DNA of 64,000 bases. Source: Amorphophallus konjac. Taxonomy: Eukaryota > Streptophyta > Magnoliopsida > Alismatales > Araceae. Position numbers and translations under genes: made by a program. The notes under the pieces are model-generated. The model saw only the letters and a program-made list of their open reading frames with translations, did not search any database and was not told where the DNA came from. The stretch is taken from assembly GCA_022559845.1 (NCBI GenBank), contig CM040125.1:330343829-330407828 (forward strand). The letters are read 5' to 3'. Position 1 is the first letter of the stretch. Each line of letters starts with the position of its first letter. This document shows, piece by piece, positions 1 to 9,716 of this stretch.

Positions 1-149
1 ATTCCGTGCAAGGTGAAGATTTGATCTTCTGTCACTTAGGTTTGTAGAAACGGATCAAGGGCCGCGGTCATTTAAGAGAAGAAAAATTTTAAATTCCGCT
101 GCATTCTCTTATCCCTCATATCCTATCTAGTCCCCTTGCAATCCTTACA
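1..149 (+). repeat. Copia-A 5' LTR, 3' part only
   Basis: It matches 16832-16980 base for base in length and ends in CA just before a tRNA-Met-type primer site. The rest of this LTR lies outside the window. Confidence 0.93.
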
Positions 150-150
150 G

Positions 151-166
151 TGGTATCAGAGCCAGG
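151..166 (+). other. Copia-A primer binding site
   Basis: TGGTATCAGAGCCAGG begins two bases after the LTR. Its first twelve bases are complementary to the 3' end of initiator tRNA-Met, the usual primer of copia elements. Confidence 0.92.
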
Positions 167-1991
167 TTACAGCTTTGATCCGTTTCTACTTTATCTGTAA
201 TTATTTTCTTTAGTTTCCTTACATCAGTCTTGTCTTCTCTGTTGGGCTATTGGCGTTCATGGGGTTTTGAATCCATGATGGAATGCCTCGAATAGCGGTA
301 GCGTTGGTTGCTGCGACCACCTACCTTGGCCGACCTTGTGACGCCGGCAACCCCCCTAGCGGCGTTGTGTGACTGCAGCGCAGGTGGATTATTCGCTTCA
401 ACTTCACCGCAAGCGGCCGTTCTCATCCTCCTATGCGATGATATACGCTAGGGTTAGGAACCCTACCCGTCGACGCTCATGTCGGGTGAAGACGACAGGG
501 ATCGTGGGTCCTTACCAGGTCATGCGGTCCTTACCAGGTGATGCAGATAGGTCGATCCGCATCTTTGTACCGGCTTAAAATTTGTTTAAGGGTAAAAGGC
601 ATATGAAATGGTTCCATATCGGTGGAGGGATGCATAGGAACTTATAGATAATAATTTTAGATTTTTGTTTGAACATGTTGACATGTTACAACTCTTAAAT
701 GTAGATTTAAAGCCACGATAGAATATGGAATTTTTGAAAATTATCCATGCACCCAATTTTGATTGGATCCCTGGTTTTATGAAAACCAAAGCTATTTATT
801 TTTGAAAATTCAACCTCACTTGATGTGCTTTATCATGTGTGGTGTGATTAAATGTTAATCCTCAGTGGTCATGGATATGCACTTAAAATATTTGATGTCA
901 TGTGATGATATGTGTGTGGATGTGAAGTTGTATGTCGGTTTGATGGATGAGTCATATATTGAGGCCTGCGAGCCTCCCTCTATATCTCTACTCCGATGTA
1001 ATTCTACCTCCCTCCATTTATGTACTCGCCATAAGGCAATTTCTCATTATGAATGTAAATTCTATTGTATTATTGACTTTGTAATCGAACCTGCCTGTCG
1101 AGGAGGAGCGAGGATGATCCACAACTGCAGCTAAGAAAACTTCAGAAGATGAGATCTATTGAGTTTGTGTATGCTGCAGGTTAATATAATTGTTATATTA
1201 ATTAATATGGTGACTAATTATGTGGCTCCGATTGGTCACCGTGCTATCCATGACCACCACTAATATCATGTATGGGTAATGCATGCTTCTTTTATTTGAT
1301 TATGAATCAAATGTTATTATCTAGGTGTAGTAAATATCTATATATATGATATATTTATTTACTATCACTTAGGATGAGACCAAGATAAAATTTGTCAAAA
1401 TCCCTCCTCATTCAAATTTTAAGCTGTAGCGCAATCATTAAGAATGAGCTGTGTGGCCCTCCATCATTATAGTTTTAGGATTGAAATCAGATTACACAGG
1501 TTTGTTGTGCTATCCACAAGGCTTGTCAAATCCGAGGACAAACTAAAACTATAGTATGATGATGCCTTAAATGGGATAGAGGAATGGTGCAACTTTGTTG
1601 TGCTATCCACATGGGCTACATTCGAATCTATGCCAGTTAAGTAATGATGGTACTGCTTAAATTGGACTTTGATGGCTTGTTGTGCTATCCACAAGGCTAT
1701 CAATGATCCAGGGGCCGAAATATGATCAGATATTGCAAGAGTTGCAAGTGTCAAGAGTTGACTGCTCTCTGATCATGGTGTGGTTTGTTGTGCTATCCAC
1801 AAGATCATACTATGAGTCATTGAGATTCTAATCCCCGCTAGGAGACCGTCAACGTCTCTCATTCTGTATATTTGAGGGTTATACAGTTCGTCAAAAATAG
1901 TGGGAGTTAATCTTGATTAAAGTCTTAATCTATATTTAACCATTATTAAGAACATCTGCTTAATACTCTTACATTTCCTTTGTAGGAAAAA
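167..1991 (+). other. Copia-A leader between PBS and gag
   Basis: About 1.8 kb without a convincing reading frame; the short frames in it show no family resemblance. The only structure I see is the four-copy repeat at 1501-1803. A leader of this length is long for a copia element. Confidence 0.7.
1501..1803 (+). repeat. Four-copy 20-bp repeat in Copia-A leader
   Basis: TTTGTTGTGCTATCCACAAG or a close variant starts at about 1501, 1594, 1677 and 1784, spaced 83-107 bp. The core is almost invariant while the sequence between copies is unrelated. Within each copy TTGTG and CACAA can pair across a short loop. Confidence 0.85.
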
Positions 1992-2790
1992 ATGTCGTCA
2001 GGTAACGCACTTCGTGGCATATTGGATGCCAACAAATTGACTGGCCCTAACTACTCTGACTAGCTCAGAAACCTGAAGATTGTCCTCAGGTCTGAACAGA
2101 TTGCCTATGTCCTGGAGGCACCTGAAGGGGAGTTGATCGCATATGCGAAATGGAAAGAGGATTCCATTCTAGCCCAATGCTACATGCTTGCCTCAATGAG
2201 CAATGAACTACAAAGACAACATGAGAAAATGGATGCTAGATCCATCATGCGCCACTTGCATGAGCTTTTTGAAGAGCAGAGCAGGGTCGAGAGATATAAG
2301 ATATCTAAGTCACTGTTTAGAGCTAGGATGGCAGAGGGCACTTCAGTGCAGACCCATGTGCTAAAGATGATAGAATGGATTGAAAGGCTAGAGGGACTGG
2401 GTTTTCCTCTTGACAAGGAGCTGAGTACTGACTTGGTCCTTCAGTCACTACCAGATTCATACTCCCAGTTCATTGTTAACTTTACAATGAACAAGATTCA
2501 GGTTAGCTTGGCTGAGTTGCTTAACATGCTTAAAATTGCTGAGGGCAACCTTCAGAAGGAAAAGCCCGATGCTCTTATGATTGGAAAGTCCAACAAGAAG
2601 AGAAAGGCAACCCAAGCCTTTAGGAAAGGCAAAGCAAAGTAGCAGACCAAGCAGAAACAAACTCAAAAGAAGGACAAAGGCAAAGGAGTGGAAAAGGGTG
2701 AATGCTTCCACTGTAACCAGAAGGGTCACTGGAAAAGGAATTGCAAGGAATATCTTGCATTGAAGGCTCAGGAGAAAAAGAAGCTTGGTG
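1992..2790 (+). pseudogene. gag: Copia-A gag (nucleocapsid), disrupted
   Basis: Gag packages the element RNA into cytoplasmic particles. The start ATG at 1992 opens a copia-type gag: a stretch reading LTGPNYSD followed by the LRNLKIVL segment, then the UBN2-type helical region to about 2560, a basic stretch, and a zinc knuckle CFHCNQKGHWKRNC at 2703-2744 (CX2CX4HX4C, all four ligands present). In-frame TAG stops occur at 2061 (where related proteins have Trp) and at 2640 (probably a former Gln). The frame otherwise stays open into the protease, as expected for a single gag-pol frame. Confidence 0.9.
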
Positions 2791-3460
2791 AAGCTTCAGG
2801 TATCTATATGATAGATCTTTACTTGTCTATTAGAGATTCAACATCATGGGTATTAGATATTGGATGTGTTGCTCATATCTGCAATGATGTGCAGGTACTG
2901 ACAAGTAGAAGAAAGCTGAGCGAGGGCGAGGTCAACTTGAGGCTTGGAGATGGTGCAAGCATTGCGGCGGTTATTATTGGGACTATAAAGCTCAAGTTAC
3001 CTTCAGGAGATATGATCATATTAGATGACTGCTATTTTGTTCCTAGCATCATTAAGAACATTATTTCTGTTTCTTGCTTAGACAGAATTGGATACAAATT
3101 TACCATTGGGAACAATAGTTGTTCAGTTTATTTTAGAAATAAACTTGTTGCTTTAGCACATTTGGTGAATGGTTTGTATCTGCTTGATGTTTCTTTTGAT
3201 AATCTCCACCTTGATGTTTCTCCTAAGAGAAGTAGGAATAGTGTGAACTTAACCTACTTGTGGCATTGTAGGCTTGGACACATTGGCGAGAATAGGCTTC
3301 AGAAGTTGCATAAGAATGGATACTTGGATCCATTTGATTATGAATCATATGCAACTTGTGAATCTTATTTAATGGGTAAGTTAACCAAATCTCCATTTAG
3401 TGGACATGGAGAGAGGGCCAAAAACATATTGAAACTAATACATTCAGATGTATGTGGTGT
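2791..3460 (+). pseudogene. pol: Copia-A protease and pre-integrase region, active site altered
   Basis: The frame continues from gag. The aspartic protease signature is at 2850-2870, but the catalytic D-[ST]-G triplet reads D-I-G (codons at 2856-2864), which should abolish cleavage. It is followed by a GAG-pre-integrase domain with the HCRLGH and CESYLMGK segments (about 3260-3390), where the zinc-binding H and C residues of the integrase N-terminus lie. Near 3460 a small deletion shifts the frame: the integrase core continues in the next frame. Confidence 0.85.
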
Positions 3461-4404
3461 CTGCCAAAGCCAAAGGTGGCTACTCATACTTCATTACATT
3501 CACTGATGACTGCTCCAGATTTGGATATGTGTACTTAATGAAGTACAAGTGAGAAGCCTTTGAAAAGTTGAAAGAATTCAAGAATGAAGTTGAGAAGCAA
3601 ACTGGAAAGAGTATTAAAACTCTTCGCTCAGATCCAGGAGGTGAATACTTGAGTACGGAGTTCATACAATTCATAAAGGATAATGGTATCCTTTCTCAAT
3701 GGACTCCTTCTTACACACCATAGATGAATGGTGAATCAAAAAGGAGAAATCGCACCTTGTTGGACATGGTGCGATGCATGATGAGTTTATTAAAATTACC
3801 AATATCCTTATGGGGGTATGCACTAGAGTCAGCAGCATATCTTTTGAATAGGGTTTCCAATAAATCTGTGTCTTCTACTTTATATGAGATATGGAAAGGT
3901 AGAAAGCCCGACTTTAAACACATTAAAGTGTGGGGCTATCCAGCCCATGTGAAGAGACATGACACAGATAAATTGGAATCCAGAACCGATAAGTGCAGGT
4001 TTGTTGGATACCCAAGAGAAACATTTGGGTATTACATTTACCACCCCATTGAACAAAAGGTGTTTGTTGCCAGGAGAGCTGTCTTCATGGAAGAGGAATA
4101 CTTTATCCAGGAGGACAGTGGGAGTAAAGTAGATCTGGAAGAGGTTTTAGATCCACAAACTATGCAAGCTTCATCAGATGAGCCATCGATTCCGAAGCCC
4201 ATTCAGGAACACACATTGGTACCCCGTAGGTCTGGTAGAGTACCAAAACAACCTGAAAGATATGTTGGACATATCGATGAAGGTGCACGTTATACTGAGG
4301 ATGGTGATCCTCAGACCTACATAGAGGCCATTGACAACCCACACTCTGGGAAATGGCAAGAAGCAATGAATTCTGAGATGCAGTCCATGTACACCAACCA
4401 AGTT
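3443..4404 (+). pseudogene. pol: Copia-A integrase, frameshifted and with stops
   Basis: The integrase core (rve) is recognisable: HSDVCG with the first acidic residue (about 3446), FTDDCSRFGY, then TLRSDPGGEYLS (about 3630), and a NGESKRRNRTLLDMVR segment carrying the final Glu (about 3724). In-frame stops are TGA at 3550 and TAG at 3721 (after SYTP, where the family has Gln). The C-terminal region continues through WGYPAHVKRH and a proline-rich linker to the RT. The protein cannot be made whole. It would have inserted the cDNA into the host chromosome. Confidence 0.9.
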
Positions 4405-4785
4405 TAGAACTTGATAGACTTACCTGAAGGTATTGTACCTATTGGGTGCAAGTGGATTTTAAGAGAAAGATTGGCGCATATGGACAAATCGACACTTATA
4501 AGGCAAGGTTGGTGGCAAAGTGTTATCGTCAAAGGCAAGGGATTGACTATGATGAAACTTTCTCACCAGTTGCCATGATAAAGTCGGTCAGAATTCTTGT
4601 TGCCATTGCGGCACACTTTGATTATGAAATTTGGCAGATGGATGTGAAGACTGCATTCCTCATTGGAAACCTTGAGGAAGAAGTGTATATGATATAGCCC
4701 GAAGGCTTCACATCCAAAGAATTTTCAAATAAAGTATGTAAGCTTCAAAAATCCATTTACGGATTGAAGCAAGCCTCCCGGAGTG
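4405..4785 (+). pseudogene. pol: Copia-A reverse transcriptase, N-terminal part only
   Basis: After a TAG stop at 4405 (a former Trp by comparison with the family) comes IGCKWI, a one-base frameshift near 4455, then the RT fingers and palm entry: KARLVAKCYRQRQGIDYDETFSPVA is recognisable (given here only by its position, 4500-4575), then MDVKTAFL (4640-4660). A TAG follows at 4695. The sequence runs to the IYGLKQASR segment and stops at about 4785. The YVDD catalytic segment that should follow is missing: the next bases already encode the connection to RNase H. Confidence 0.9.
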
Positions 4786-4845
4786 AGTAGATACCAGGCA
4801 AATCCAAATGATGTACACTGGAAGGCTGTGAAATGCATCCTTAAG
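4786..4845 (+). pseudogene. pol: Copia-A RT connection fragment before Copia-B insertion
   Basis: VSRYQANPNDVHWKAVK is the segment normally found near the end of copia RT, about 200 codons after the preceding fragment. The jump at 4785 is therefore an internal deletion that removed the polymerase active site. The reading frame continues on the far side of Copia-B at 14871. Confidence 0.85.
4841..4845. other. Copia-B target site duplication, left
   Basis: TTAAG here and at 14866-14870 exactly flank Copia-B. Removing the insert plus one copy rejoins the Copia-A frame between CILK and YLRRTKD. Confidence 0.97.
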
Positions 4846-4984
4846 TGTTGTGCCCCTATGGTTTTGATGATAGCAAAAACTATAAGTCACACTGTGTCTG
4901 CATATGAAAGATTGAATGATGCTGCACTAATAGGATTGCTTGCTGCTATTGCTTATTAGGCTAGTGTATATGTTCAAAGTCAGC

Positions 4985-5990
4985 GCACGTCACTATTCAT
5001 GTGCATCTAGGTTTGTGTACTATTCATGTGCATCTAGGTTTGTGTATTCAAGTCCATGCACATTATCTTGGTAGATGCAAGTCGGTGGAATGCATTGTAG
5101 CGCACATAGTCGAAGTCTGTGCACATGACTGCAGCGTGCATGATAAAGTCAGTGCACACTTGGCGTGTGCGAGACCAAACTCGGTGCAAGTTGCATAGCA
5201 GGTATTCTCACAGTCAGTGCACATTATGTGTCCGTCTTATCTTGCATCTCATTAGGCCTAGGTCGGTGCATGTATCCATCTTACTTTGCGTCTCTCATGG
5301 CTTAGACTCGGTGCATATCCAGCGTCTCTATTTGTGTCTTACTTTGCATCTCTCATGGCTTAGACTTGATGCATATCTAGCGTCTCTGTTTGTGTCTTAC
5401 TTTGCGTCTCTCATGGCTTAGGAGCTCGATGCAAGTATTGCCTCAGTGCAATGTCTTCATTAGGTCAGTGCAGCTTTTACTGCGAGCGCTTAAGGTCTGT
5501 ACAAATCACTGTTCAGGTTGAAGCCAGTCTTGTTGCCATAGGAGCCAAGGTCGGTGCAGGGTTAGATGTCTATAGGTTGAAGTCGATGCATATACGCTCA
5601 TTGGTCACATAAGTCGTTGCACGTTCCTGTTGGAAGGTTGGTGTATTCCTTGTTTTCTTGCACACATAGTCGATGCATGTTATGTTTGTGCCACATAAGG
5701 TCTGTGCATGTTTTCATGCTAACTGTTATAAGGTCTGTGCAACTTCTGCTATGGGCTGGCACTAGGTCAGTGCATGTTCTTACTGCTGTGCTCGTTTTCA
5801 TGCTAGTTGGTATATAGTCGGTGCACGTTTCACCTTAGTCATACTGAGGTCCATGCAAGCTTTGTTTTAGACCATACTAGGTCCGAGCACGTTTACATTA
5901 TGCTGGTCTGTGCACAACTGTTCATAAGCACTTAAAGTCCGTGCACACTTATTTATATGTTATCAAGGTCTGTGAAACCTTATCACTATA
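4985..5990 (+). repeat. AGTCNGTGCA motif array in U3 of 5' LTR
   Basis: Variants of AAGTCGGTGCA and AGGTCTGTGCA recur about 25 times at irregular 25-60-bp spacing, all in the sense direction of the LTR. The sequence between copies is mostly unrelated. The array ends about 330 bp before the TATA box. Several short open frames cross it but they only echo the repeat. Confidence 0.85.
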
Positions 5991-6315
5991 GGGTTTGAGC
6001 ATATGTGTGTTTACCTTGACAGGATAAGGCATTCCTCTCGACATGGCATATGCTCGAGCACCTGCAATACAAAGGGCAGACAGCAACCTATCTCTCACGT
6101 GATCACTTAAGCCACATCTGAAACATAAGTTCGTGAGGTTAACAGAACTAATGATTGGCATGTGATCCAAGGTAGACCGTTCCAGAAAGAAGTTGCCACG
6201 TGGATCCTCTCTTATCCAGACTCTGACACGTGGCTAAGATTCTCTTGAAACCTCTTGTCGGGAGTGTTCCCTCCATACGCCCAATGTGTGAGCTCGTGGG
6301 TCCCAGGTCTGAAGA

Positions 6316-6325
6316 TATATATAAA
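6316..6325 (+). promoter_or_regulatory. TATA box of Copia-B 5' LTR
   Basis: TATATATAAA followed by CCC, in the position expected for the U3/R junction, with an AGAAGAG-rich leader about 60 bp downstream. The same sequence is at 13607-13616 in the 3' LTR. Confidence 0.8.
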
Positions 6326-6716
6326 CCCCTCTTCTGCGATCAAAGGAGACTTACTTCAGACACAGAGAAGTAGAGATGAAGAGCAGAAGAAGAGCAGAGC
6401 TGCGGATGCTAAGAAGTGCTGAAGCCTGAGTGCTACCATAGAGAAAGAAGAAGACGGAGAAGAAAAGAGAAGAGAGAGCTAGTGTGTGATAAGAGAAGAA
6501 GAAGAAGAAAAGAGAAGAAGAGAGGATTGAGAGAAGAGAAAGAGAAGAGAGAGTGATAGGGATTGAAGCAGGCAGTGTCCAGCTATCTTTTGGTTTCTGG
6601 ATCAGACCCAGACCAATCTGGTCCTGCGAGAGCTACATTCGTTTTCATTTTCTGTTTGTTCTATTTTATTTTGTTGCTTTCCTTTTCCACTGTGTTTTTC
6701 AATTCTCTGGTTTGAG

Positions 6717-6950
6717 GTCGGGGTTCCTCCTGTGGACTCAGGAGAAGAGAGACTTGGGTCTCTGGTTGCTAGTGACTGGGTGTCGCTAGTGGTTCCCTCC
6801 GGTTTGGAGGAAGGGAGGATTGGTCCTCCGATTTGCAAGTGACTGGGTGTCGCTTGTGGTTTTCCTCTGGTTTGGAGGAAGAGAGACTTGGGTCGCTGGT
6901 TGCTAGTGACTGGGTGTCACTAGTGGTTCCTTCCGGGTTGGAAGAAGAGA
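6717..6950 (+). repeat. Hairpin-bearing 67-bp tandem units in R/U5 of 5' LTR
   Basis: Nearly four units of about 67 bp start at about 6724, 6792, 6859 and 6926. Each unit holds up to three tight inverted repeats: CTCCTG/CAGGAG or CCTCC/GGAGG; AGAGAC-TTGG-GTCTCT (6748-6763) or GGAGGA-TTGG-TCCTCC (6814-6829); and AGTGAC/GTCACT (best copy 6903-6923, 8-bp arms CTAGTGAC/GTCACTAG). Stem sequence differs between units while pairing is kept. Confidence 0.85.
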
Positions 6951-7577
6951 GGAGTGTGTTCCTTTGGTTCAAGCTATTAGGCAGCGTTTGTAGGCAAGCT
7001 GTGACGCCCAGCGGTTTCAAGCTGTTTGGCAGCAGTAAGCCACACTCTGGTTGTAGTGTGGGGTGGATGTAGGTCTGGAAGACCAAACCGCCTAAAACTC
7101 CTTGTGCATCGTGATCTGATTACCTCTCTGAGTTTGCTAGATGCATGTTTATGATCGCGATCTAATTGCTTTTCACTCACTATAGATGAACGCTTGGGAT
7201 CGGCTCAATTGCATAGAATTACTGTGTTTGCTAGGCATGCAGGTTAAGTGTTCTATCATGTGTCTCATTAGAACATCTGTTTAGATCAAGCTATTTTACT
7301 GCGTTCCAATATTCTACCATTTTATTCATGCTAAGTGCCGAAGTAAGATCACTGGTTGTGCATGTTAAGTGTTCGAAAGAGATTCGCATTAGGTTGACTG
7401 ATTAAGTGGTTGAGTGTGAATCTTACTAGAACACCTGCATTACTGAACGATAGTTTTTATTTCTGCAAGATTTTACGAGTTCAGTGTAAATTGGGATCTA
7501 AGATTCAAATTGGGCAAATATTTTTCAAAGGGGATTCATTCACCCCCCTCTGAATCCGAGCCTAGCACCTCAACAAG

Positions 7578-7588
7578 TGGTATCAGAG
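7578..7588 (+). other. Copia-B primer binding site
   Basis: TGGTATCAGAG starts two bases after the LTR. It matches the first eleven bases of the usual tRNA-Met primer site, then diverges. Confidence 0.85.
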
Positions 7589-7700
7589 AGGGTTGCTGGC
7601 TTTTCAGATCCTACGATCTATAGTAATTCCTGGTGTTTCTCGGTGGTTTCTTCCTCTATTTGTCGTTTATTATTACTGATCGTCTGCTTCCAATTTGCCA

Positions 7701-9716
7701 ATGGCTCATCCTCCGATTTTTAATGGGTCTGATTTCCCTAATTGGCTTGGCAGTCTGTGCACGTTCATAAATTTAGTGAATCCTAACCTCTGGAATCTTA
7801 TTTCCAAAGGTCCACACAGAATGCCTAAAGATGTGTCCAAATGGACGGACAAACATAGAATGAAAAACAATGAAAATATGAGAGTTCTCAGCATTTTAAG
7901 AAGGACTGTTGATTCTGACATCTTTCCGTTTGTTACAAATTGTAGGTCTGCTAAAGATATCGTGGACAAACTGATGGCAGCCTATAAGAGAAGTGATGAC
8001 ATCTGCTTGATGGTTAATGAGAGCAACCATAGCAGTGATCAAGATGAGTTCGAAGATGCTGAAGAGGTAAACAACTCATTCTCTAGTTACACTTTAGATG
8101 ATTGGGAAGATGCCTATGCCAACCTGTTAGAATCTTATGAAAAACTAGGGAAGAAGAATAAAAGTCGGAAAAAGAAGTTAAATAATCTAGAGAATCCTAA
8201 CTGTGGAGGTGAAAACATTGAAATTCTGAAAACTGAAAATGAAATATTCAGGAGACAATTATCGAATCTAGATGCAATCAACTCAGAACTTGATCAAGTC
8301 AAATCTGAAAATGGAAAACTCAAAAAATAATTTCAGGAATTTGAACAAAGATTAATCAATCTTGAAAGTGAAAACAGATTGATCACTGAAAAATTCGAGG
8401 CTGTTAGAGCTGTCAATTTAAAGTTTCAGGAAAACCTTGAAAATATGAACCAGAAAACCAGCAAGAAAATGTTAAGGAAAACCAGAGTTTCCTAACTGAT
8501 GTTTTGTTTGATGATGATAAGCTTGAGGAAGAGAACACTAAATTGAAGGTAGAAACTCAGAAATGGAGAAAAGAAAATGAGGAATTGATACAGTTGAATA
8601 CTGCTATGTCAGAAAGACTTCCTGTCTTAGAAAAAGGAAAATGTGCTCTTGATGAAAATCAAAATGGGCTCGAACTGAAACAAGAAGTTGAAACCCTCAA
8701 AAATCTGAATGATGCAATGTGTCAACAAATTAAGTCTTGTGAAGAAGAACTAGCCAGTTATGAGTTTAGTATTCTAGCACTCCAACAAGAAAATAATGAT
8801 CTTAATGAATCCTTGTCTAGATTTGTTGAAGGAAGGAATAATTTAGATAAGCTTCTTGGAAGTAAGGTTAATTTTTAGAAGGAAGGGTTAGGCTATAATG
8901 CTGCAAATAAAAAGAGTTTTGGAAACAAAACTCAAACATCTTTTGTTTCCAGTTCTAATACTCACAATTCTCCGGACCAACCTGTCTTTCAGTTTATTGC
9001 TCAGAAAATTTCAAAAACAACTGAAAAATAAAAGAACAAAATTGTTTCTGCCACCTCTTTGCATGTTCCCCATAAGACACCCTCACACACACATGCATAC
9101 AAAAAGAAAGTGATTTGTCATTACTGTCACAAAATTGACCATGTGATGCATGAGTGTAAAGTGATGGAAAAGGATGATCTAAATGCTAGTAAAAGGCATG
9201 CTAGGAAAACTTATCTTATAAATCATGCTATTCAAAAAAAAGGGGATTCAATGTTATCGTTGTGGCAAATTAGGCCACATTGCAGCCCACTGTTGGCATG
9301 CTCAGAGAAGGAGATTTAACTCTGAATTTGTTAAATTCCCTATGAATCAAGATGCTTTCAGCAGAAATAAATCTGTTTTCAAAGAAAAATTTATTTCATG
9401 TTTTGAGTGTGGAAAGCCAGGCCACAAAATTGTTGATTGCTGGCTGGCAAGGAATAAAGGACAAAGTTTCCATGATGAAAACATATACTTCTATGAAAAT
9501 GCACATAGATCCCATGTTAATGTTAATGTGCACAAAAAGAGTTCAAAATCTGGTTTATCATGTCACTACTGTGGTCTAGTTGGGCATTCAATGAACAATT
9601 GCTCTTTGATGATATTTGATGATTCAAAAGCCCAAAGGTTGTGGAAAGTACCCATCAGAGGTGCTACTAACCATGCAGGACCCAAGAATTCTTGGGTACC
9701 TAAATCTGCAAAATAA
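7701..9716 (+). pseudogene. gag: Copia-B gag with coiled coil and four zinc knuckles, disrupted
   Basis: I start at ATG 7701 (MAHPPIFNGSDF), the usual SIRE gag opening. The UBN2 region is shortened: after KDIVDKLMAAYKR it jumps to an acidic segment. A long heptad-rich coiled coil follows (about 8100-8870), broken by a stop after 8328, a frameshift near 8500 and a stop at 8876. Then come four CX2CX4HX4C knuckles, beginning CHYCHKIDH (9117), CYRCGKLGH (about 9250), CFECGKPGH (about 9400) and CHYCGLVGH (about 9560). A run of eight A's at about 9234 marks another frameshift. The frame ends at the SIRE-like NSWVPKSAK stop. Its role would be RNA packaging; this copy cannot make it whole. Confidence 0.9.

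Larger units (their letters stand above)
4846..7575 (+). repeat. Copia-B 5' LTR
   Basis: It begins TGTTGTGCCCC and ends CCTCAACA. It aligns over its whole length with 12104-14865, with scattered substitutions and one duplicated motif unit in the 3' copy. U3 holds the motif array, then a TATA box, then a purine-rich leader and the hairpin units. Confidence 0.96.

Noticed and set aside
5001..5421. Short overlapping frames, repeated at 12271-12679
   Set aside because: They follow the motif array of the LTR and are preserved only because both LTRs are copies.
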